Shown: positions 59,069-64,000 of the stretch, one piece after another
Position numbering within the stretch: the first letter of the stretch is position 1
Layout: every line of letters begins with the position of its first letter
DNA from: Dongia rigui
GTDB lineage: Bacteria > Pseudomonadota > Alphaproteobacteria > Dongiales > Dongiaceae
NCBI RefSeq assembly: GCF_034044635.1
Contig: NZ_JAXCLX010000003.1
Coordinates: 372,001 to 436,000, forward strand
Direction: 5' to 3'
DNA: 64,000 nucleotides
The notes under the pieces: generated by a model
What the model saw: only the letters and a program-made list of their open reading frames with translations
Told to the model about the DNA's origin: nothing
The model's database searches: none
Program-made: the position numbers and the translations under genes

Positions 59069-60399
59069 GCCGGCAAGGCCTCCCGCCATTTTTGACGATA
59101 TTGCCCCAGCGGCAGGTCGAGCGCAGCCACCCGGCGGCTCAAGGGCGCCAGTTTCTGCCCGGCGAGCTGTGCCGCACCGCTGATCGTGCCGGTGGCATCT
59201 TCCGACACCAGCAGATCGGCGGGTGCGCGCAAGGTGGCGAGCGCGCCGAGATAGAGCGCGTTGCCGACCAGGCTGCCCTCGATCACGACGGGACCTTTCG
59301 CCTTGATGAGATCGAGACAGTAATCTGTCATGAGAGCGAGATAGAGACTGGCGCGCGCGGCATTCTCCGCCGGGTTGCGGGGCGGCACGTCCGGGCCGCG
59401 CTCCTTGCCGCCGAACGGTCCGCCGAATTGGCCGACCGGCGGCACCAGCATGTCGCCCGCGGCGATGACGCTTGCTGCATCCTGCGCTGCCGGCTGCAAG
59501 CTGGCGGCGCCATTCGTGAGGCCGGCATATTCCCGACCGCCCATGAAAGTGCAGACCGGCACCGGCTGGCCCAGCACGTCGACATTGGCAAGGCAGCTTT
59601 CCGCCGGCAGGCCGTCGACAGAAGCGCCCGCCGCCATGCACACGACCCAGGTCCCCGTCGACGCGACGGCAAAGGGTGCCGGTCGCGACAGGCGATGGCG
59701 CAGGAACGAGGCGCTGCTGTCATGGATGCCGACGCGGACACGGCAATCGGCCGGCAATCCCGTCAGCGCGCAAATCTCCGGCAGGACCGGTCCCAGCACG
59801 TCTTCGGCCTTGCGCAAGGATGCAAAGAGATGCCGCCAGCCCATGCGATCGACGAAGCTGCTGAAATCGCCCGCGGCCGGCTGCCACAGGCCGGTATGAC
59901 AGCCGAGCGACGTCACCTCGCTGCTGGCAACGCCGCTGAGGCGATAGCTCCAATACTGCGCATAAGGGAGGATGTAGCGAACACGCGCGAACTCGGCCGG
60001 GAAATGGGTGGCCTGCCAGTGGATCTGGCGCCCCAGATTGAGCCCGCCCGCCATCGGCGGCGAGAAGGTCTCGCTGAAAGGCGCCGCCAATTCATCATAG
60101 GCCGTTCCCTCGATCGGCATCTCGTAATCGAGCACCGGCAAGGCGAGATCACCGGCTGCGTCCACCAGCGCCCCGGCGGCGCCATGGGCCACGACGACGA
60201 TATCGCTGATCGCCGCCACCTGGGTCAGATCGCGCAGGCCGCGCAGCAGGAACGACCAGATGCCCTCGACATCGATATGCGGATAGGGTGCGCCTTGAAC
60301 GGCGCGGTCAGGCGTCGATACGGTCTGCCGTATCTCGCCGTTCTCGACCAGCGACAGCTTGATGTTGGTCTTGCCGATGTCAAAGACGACGATGGCCAT
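59065..60399 (-). CDS. rhaK: FGGY-family carbohydrate kinase (RhaK-like)
   Basis: 444 aa from ATG 60399. FGGY fold: MAIVVFDIGKTNIKLSLV (phosphate loop), catalytic-region GIHDSSASFLRH (Asp base), ASTGTWVVCM, and the C-terminal VVIEGSLVGNALYLGALATL nucleotide loop. In Rhizobium leguminosarum an FGGY kinase RhaK is part of the rhamnose ABC operon and needed for both phosphorylation and transport; the same role is inferred here. Confidence 0.87.
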
Positions 60400-60550
60400 G
60401 GCGGCGCTGACCTTCAGCGCCTGCAATGTCGGCCGGCGTCTCGATCGAAATCCGCGCTCGCCCTTTGACGGGCGACGTCTTGAAAAGTCTTCATGGTGGC
60501 CTCCCCTGTCGAATTCAGGCCAGGGTCACAGCAGGATGGAGACGCTTCGG

Positions 60551-61339
60551 TCAGGCGACCGAGGCGGCCTTCAGGGCATGTGTGACGATGACCTCAATAC
60601 CGGCATCTTCCAGCATCTTTCGCGTGCCGGATTCGATACCGTCGTCGGTAATCAAGGTATTGATGCGCTCCAGCGGGCAGAGAATGAGGCTGCCGCGGTT
60701 GCGGAACTTGCTGCTGTCGACCAGGACGATGACCTTCTCCGCCTGGCGAATGAGCTTCTGCTCGGCGCGAATAAGCAAGGGATCGGTCTGCATCAGGCCG
60801 TGCTGCGTGATGGCGCGGGCACCCAGAAAGACTTTTGAGGCGACGAAGCGCTCGATCGCATCGTCTTCGAAGGGGCTGAGGATCAAGCCCTGCTCGCGGA
60901 AGATCTCGCCGCCCGGCAGGATGACGCGGGCCTGGCCGCGCTTGATGAGATATTCGGCGATCGGGAACGAATTGGTGAGCACCTGCAGATCGCGCCCACC
61001 CAAGAATTCGGTCATCGCATAGGTCGTGGTGCCGCCGTCGATGATGATGGAATCGCCGGCATGGCACAGCTCGGCCGCCGCCCGCGCGATGGCGCGCTTG
61101 GTTTGGCGGTGGCGCAGCTGGTTGGCATCGAATTTCGGTTCCGCCAAGGCGGGGGCACCGTGCATCGCCTCGGCACCGCCGCGTACGCGCCTGAGGCGGC
61201 CGGCCATGGCGAGGTCCTGGATATCGCGGGCGATGGTGGCGCGGGAGGCATCGAGGCGCGCCATCAGATCCGGCACCGAGGCAAAGCCGTCGCTTGCCAC
61301 GATCTCGCAGATCAGGTGATGGCGCTGCTTCTGGATCAT
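60551..61339 (-). CDS. rhaR: DeoR-family repressor (RhaR-like)
   Basis: 262 aa from ATG 61339 (AGGCGGCGGAAG upstream); GTG 61360 is a longer alternative. N-terminal DeoR HTH (ICEIVASDGFASVPDLMARL, DASRATIARDIQDLAMAGRL) and C-terminal sugar-phosphate sensor (DSIIIDGGTTTYAMTEFL, VLTNSFPIAEYLI, VDSSKFRNRG). It stands at the head of the rhamnose transport operon, divergent from rhaD. Two palindromes in the shared promoter region are likely binding sites. Confidence 0.9.
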   Translation of the reverse strand: MIQKQRHHLICEIVASDGFASVPDLMARLDASRATIARDIQDLAMAGRLRRVRGGAEAMHGAPALAEPKFDANQLRHRQTKRAIARAAAELCHAGDSIIIDGGTTTYAMTEFLGGRDLQVLTNSFPIAEYLIKRGQARVILPGGEIFREQGLILSPFEDDAIERFVASKVFLGARAITQHGLMQTDPLLIRAEQKLIRQAEKVIVLVDSSKFRNRGSLILCPLERINTLITDDGIESGTRKMLEDAGIEVIVTHALKAASVA

Positions 61340-61432
61340 CTTCCGCCGCCTCTGTCGCACTGGTCATTGGCAATAGCTGGATTCCGCCGGCCGCGTCAAA
61401 CGGAAATAATCAAATTCGCTCATGCATTAATC

Positions 61433-61449
61433 ATTTTGCATCGCAAAAT
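61433..61449. promoter_or_regulatory. Candidate DeoR operator 1 in the rhaR-rhaD region
   Basis: Perfect dyad ATTTTGC-ATC-GCAAAAT, 7-bp arms with a 3-nt spacer. A near copy is centred exactly 21 bp away. The AT-rich region separates the divergent rhaR and rhaD genes and lies 94 bp before the rhaR start. Confidence 0.68.
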
Positions 61450-61453
61450 ACCG

Positions 61454-61470
61454 ATATTGCGACGCAAAAT
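61454..61470. promoter_or_regulatory. Candidate DeoR operator 2 in the rhaR-rhaD region
   Basis: ATATTGC-GAC-GCAAAAT, one arm mismatch compared with operator 1. Centre-to-centre distance is 21 bp (61441 to 61462), two helical turns, so two repressor dimers would sit on one DNA face. Confidence 0.65.
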
Positions 61471-61481
61471 GAGAGATTCAT

Positions 61482-61511
61482 TTGACGACTGGGCAGTTTG
61501 CGGCCTATTTC
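61482..61511 (+). promoter_or_regulatory. Candidate promoter of rhaD-rhaI
   Basis: TTGACG (61482-61487), 17-18 bp, CTATTT/TATTTC (61505-61511). It begins 12 bp after operator 2, so a bound repressor would obstruct polymerase. Confidence 0.45.
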
Positions 61512-61577
61512 AACCCTGGTTGCGCGCTCATTGGCACAGGATGAGCGATTTTGACGATTTCGGAACGGAGCCCGCCC

Positions 61578-63674
61578 GTGACCTCAAAGACGCCGACTTC
61601 TGACGATGTCATCCCCTCGCTCTGGGACGAGGCCAAGGCCAAGTCGATGAGCGAACCGGAGCTGCTGCTCTACCGCTCCAATCTGCTCGGCGCCGATCTC
61701 CGCATCACCAATTACGGCGGCGGCAACACCTCGGCCAAGGTCGCGGCCAAGGATCCGCTGACGGGTGAGAGCGTCACCGTGCTGTGGGTCAAGGGATCGG
61801 GCGGCGATCTCGGCTCGATGAAGCTCGACGGCTTTTCGACGCTCTATCTTGAGAAGCTCGAAGGCCTGAAGCGGCTCTATCGCGGGCTTGCGGCGGAAGA
61901 CGAGATGGTGGGCTATCTGCCGCATTGCACCTTCGACATGAATCCGCGGGCAGCCAGCATCGACACGCCGCTCCATGCCTTCATCCCTTACACACATGTC
62001 GACCACATGCACCCCGATGCGGTGATCGCCATCGCTGCGGCATCGCGCAGCAAAGAGCTGACGGCGGAGGTCTTCGGGCCGGAGATCGGCTGGCTGCCCT
62101 GGCAGCGTCCGGGCTTCGACCTCGGCTTGAAGCTGGGTGAGATGGCGACCAAGAATCCGCAGCTCAAGGGCATCGTGCTGGCGGGCCATGGGCTTTTCAC
62201 CTGGGGCGATACGTCGAAGGCCTGTTACGACAACACGCTGCGCGTGATCCGCATCGCCGATGCGTGGCTGAAGGAGCGGACGGCGCAAGCCGCGGTCTTC
62301 GGCGGCGCTGCGATGTCGGCGCTCGACCCCGCCAAGCGGCGCGAGATTGCCGCGCAATTGATGCCGGCCATTCGCGGCCGCATCGCCAGCGGCAAGCCCA
62401 AGGTCGGCCATTTCAACGATTCGCCCGCGGTGCTGGAATTCGTCTGCGCCAAGGATCTCAAAGCCCTGGCCGAACTGGGTACCTCTTGCCCGGATCATTT
62501 CCTGCGCACCAAGATCCGGCCGTTGGTGCTCGATTTCGACGGCAATATCGAAAAGACGATTGCCAGCCTGGACAAAGCACTGCAAGCGTACCGGGCGGAA
62601 TATGGCGCCTATTACGACCGCTGCAAGCGCGCCAACAGTCCGGCACAGCGCGATGCCAATCCGATCGTCTACCTCATCCCCGGCATCGGCATGGTGACGT
62701 TTGCCGCCGACAAGGCCACCGCGCGCATCGCCGGCGAGTTCTATGTGAACGCCATCAACGTCATGCGCGGTGCAAGCGCAGTCGACACCTATGTCGGCCT
62801 TGATGAGCAGGAAGCCTTCGACATCGAATACTGGCTGCTGGAGGAAGCAAAGCTGCAGCGCATGCCCAAGGCCAAGGCCCTCGCTGGGCAGATCGCCTTC
62901 ATCACCGGCGGTGCCGGCGGCATCGGGCGCGCCACGGCCGAGGCGCTGCTGGCCGAAGGTGCCTGCGTGGCGCTCGCTGATATCGATGCCGGGCGCCTTG
63001 AGCAGACTGTCACCGAACTGGGCGGCAAGCATGGCAAGGACCGGGTCTGGGGCACGACGCTGGATGTGACGTCGGAGAACGCCGTCATCGGCGCCTTCGC
63101 GGCGACGGCGCGGCAATTCGGCGGCATCGACATTCTGGTCTCCAATGCCGGCATCGCCTCGGCCTCGCCCATCGAGGAGACGAGCCTTGAACTCTGGAAC
63201 AAGAACATCTCGGTACTGGCGACCGGCTATTTCCTGGTGAGCCGCGAAGCCTTCCGCCTGATGAAGGCGCAGAATGCCGGCGGCAGCATGGTGTTCATCG
63301 CCTCGAAGAATGCGATGGCCGCCTCGGTCAACGCCTCGGCCTATTGCACGGCGAAGGCCGCGGAAGTGCATCTGGCGCGGTGCCTAGCCTTGGAAGGCGC
63401 ACCGCTTGGCATAAGGGTCAATGTCGTCAATCCGGATGCGGTCCTGCGCGGCTCCAACATCTGGAGCGGCAATTGGCTGCAGGAGCGCGCCGAGGCCTAT
63501 AAGATCGAGACCGACCAGCTGGAAGAACATTACCGCCAGCGTAGCTTGCTGAAACTTTCGGTCTATCCCGAGGATATCGCGGCGGCCGTCCGCTTCTTCT
63601 GCACCGACGCGCCGAAATCGACCGGCAACATCCTCAATGTGGACGCCGGCAACGCCGTGGCGTTCACGCGCTGA
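61578..63674 (+). CDS. rhaD: Bifunctional rhamnulose-1-phosphate aldolase / short-chain alcohol dehydrogenase
   Basis: 698 aa from GTG 61578 with CGGAG upstream; TTG 61551 adds nine residues. Residues ~1-420 form a class II aldolase-type domain (NYGGGNTSAKVA, zinc-site HVDHMHPDAV and GIVLAGHGLFTWGD). Residues ~430-698 form an SDR (AFITGGAGGIGRATAEALLA, SNAG, ASKNAMAASVNASAYCTAKAAE, C-terminal LNVDAGNAVAF). The fusion cleaves rhamnulose-1-phosphate to DHAP and L-lactaldehyde and probably oxidises the latter. It is divergent from rhaR, as in rhizobia. Confidence 0.9.
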   Translation: MTSKTPTSDDVIPSLWDEAKAKSMSEPELLLYRSNLLGADLRITNYGGGNTSAKVAAKDPLTGESVTVLWVKGSGGDLGSMKLDGFSTLYLEKLEGLKRLYRGLAAEDEMVGYLPHCTFDMNPRAASIDTPLHAFIPYTHVDHMHPDAVIAIAAASRSKELTAEVFGPEIGWLPWQRPGFDLGLKLGEMATKNPQLKGIVLAGHGLFTWGDTSKACYDNTLRVIRIADAWLKERTAQAAVFGGAAMSALDPAKRREIAAQLMPAIRGRIASGKPKVGHFNDSPAVLEFVCAKDLKALAELGTSCPDHFLRTKIRPLVLDFDGNIEKTIASLDKALQAYRAEYGAYYDRCKRANSPAQRDANPIVYLIPGIGMVTFAADKATARIAGEFYVNAINVMRGASAVDTYVGLDEQEAFDIEYWLLEEAKLQRMPKAKALAGQIAFITGGAGGIGRATAEALLAEGACVALADIDAGRLEQTVTELGGKHGKDRVWGTTLDVTSENAVIGAFAATARQFGGIDILVSNAGIASASPIEETSLELWNKNISVLATGYFLVSREAFRLMKAQNAGGSMVFIASKNAMAASVNASAYCTAKAAEVHLARCLALEGAPLGIRVNVVNPDAVLRGSNIWSGNWLQERAEAYKIETDQLEEHYRQRSLLKLSVYPEDIAAAVRFFCTDAPKSTGNILNVDAGNAVAFTR

Positions 63675-63692
63675 AGATTAGGGAGATATCCC

Positions 63693-64000
63693 ATGACCGA
63701 GACCTATCGCATCCAGGAAGCCGATATCGCGACCCAGAATGCCAAAGCGCTGCCGGCGTTGCAGGAAGACTATGATGCCTTGCGCCGGCGTCTTTCGCGC
63801 AACGGCAGCGATATCGAGACGATCACCAGCGCCGTGGCTGCCTTCGGCGTCGCGCTGCCGAGCTGGGGTGTGGGCACCGGCGGCACACGCTTTGCCCGCT
63901 ATCCAGGTGTCGGCGAACCGCGCCACATCTTCGACAAGCTCGAAGACTGCGCCGTCATCAACAAGCTGACGCGGGCGACGCCGACCGTGTCGCTGCATTT
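63693..64000 (+). CDS. rhaI: L-rhamnose isomerase, RhaI type (partial, runs off right edge)
   Basis: ATG 63693, 18 bp after the rhaD stop, with GGGAG upstream. 102 codons are visible before the window ends. The N-terminus (MTETYRIQEADIATQNAKAL, LRRRLSRNGSDIETITSAVA, FGVALPSWGVGTGGTRFARY, GEPRHIFDKLEDCAVINKLT) fits the rhizobial/Pseudomonas-type rhamnose isomerase group, TIM-barrel enzymes that convert L-rhamnose to L-rhamnulose. The metal-binding residues lie past the edge. Confidence 0.85.
   Translation, partial: MTETYRIQEADIATQNAKALPALQEDYDALRRRLSRNGSDIETITSAVAAFGVALPSWGVGTGGTRFARYPGVGEPRHIFDKLEDCAVINKLTRATPTVSLH

Noticed and set aside
61584-63371. A 595-aa minus-strand open frame opposite rhaD
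   Set aside because: The rhaD reading has complete aldolase and SDR motifs; the antisense frame has none.

Overview
The window is GC-rich, densely packed and has the gene content of an alphaproteobacterium, possibly Rhodospirillales-like. The basis is its rhizobial-type L-rhamnose locus, many Liv, spermidine-type and ribose-type ABC transporters, and characteristic intergenic palindromes. No rRNA, tRNA, CRISPR array, transposase or phage gene was found. Almost all of it is catabolic or transport gene clusters with their own regulators.

Layout. 1-4216: a truncated OmpR-type response regulator, an EF-hand protein, a tiny ParB-domain protein, a VOC-fold protein and a BenE transporter. 4447-14108 (minus strand): one long aromatic/amine catabolic operon. 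It encodes HpaE- and HpaD-like homoprotocatechuate meta-cleavage enzymes, an FAH-family hydrolase, an acetoacetate-decarboxylase-family protein, an aromatic amino acid decarboxylase, a P450 with its ferredoxin and reductase, and a glutamine-synthetase-like ligase. A MarR regulator and a divergent APC permease sit upstream, and two copies of a 17-nt dyad are candidate MarR operators. 16637-19532: a second P450 and a ThDP decarboxylase (AruI-like).

19638-37832 is the most interesting part. It holds two paralogous AraC regulators. One is divergent from a coenzyme B12-type diol dehydratase operon with fused large and medium subunits, plus a cysteine hydrolase and a glutamine amidotransferase. The other is divergent from a complete bacterial microcompartment operon of the RMM (Rhodococcus-Mycobacterium, 1-amino-2-propanol) type: kinase, class III aminotransferase-like phospholyase, CoA-acylating aldehyde dehydrogenase with an encapsulation tail, two BMC-T, one BMC-P, one BMC-H and a small unknown protein. 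Between them lies a spermidine-type ABC importer plus a short-chain dehydrogenase. All three transcription units share the same upstream architecture: TGTCAA, 16 nt, GTCAAG, 20 nt, TAnnnT. This suggests one AraC-controlled regulon for uptake and breakdown of an amino alcohol or diol.

37945-50804: a Rieske oxygenase/GMC dehydrogenase pair with a GlxA-type AraC regulator, a Liv-type ABC transporter operon headed by a histone-deacetylase-like amidohydrolase, and a MalT-type LuxR regulator. 50966-54336: sugar-acid type genes (hydroxypyruvate-isomerase-like, SDR, DenD-like, a DMSP-lyase-family cupin). 54443-64000: an L-rhamnose locus (ABC transporter, FGGY kinase, DeoR repressor, divergent rhaD and a truncated rhaI) with two tandem operator dyads 21 bp apart.

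All functions are read from motifs and remembered family resemblance; no database search was run.
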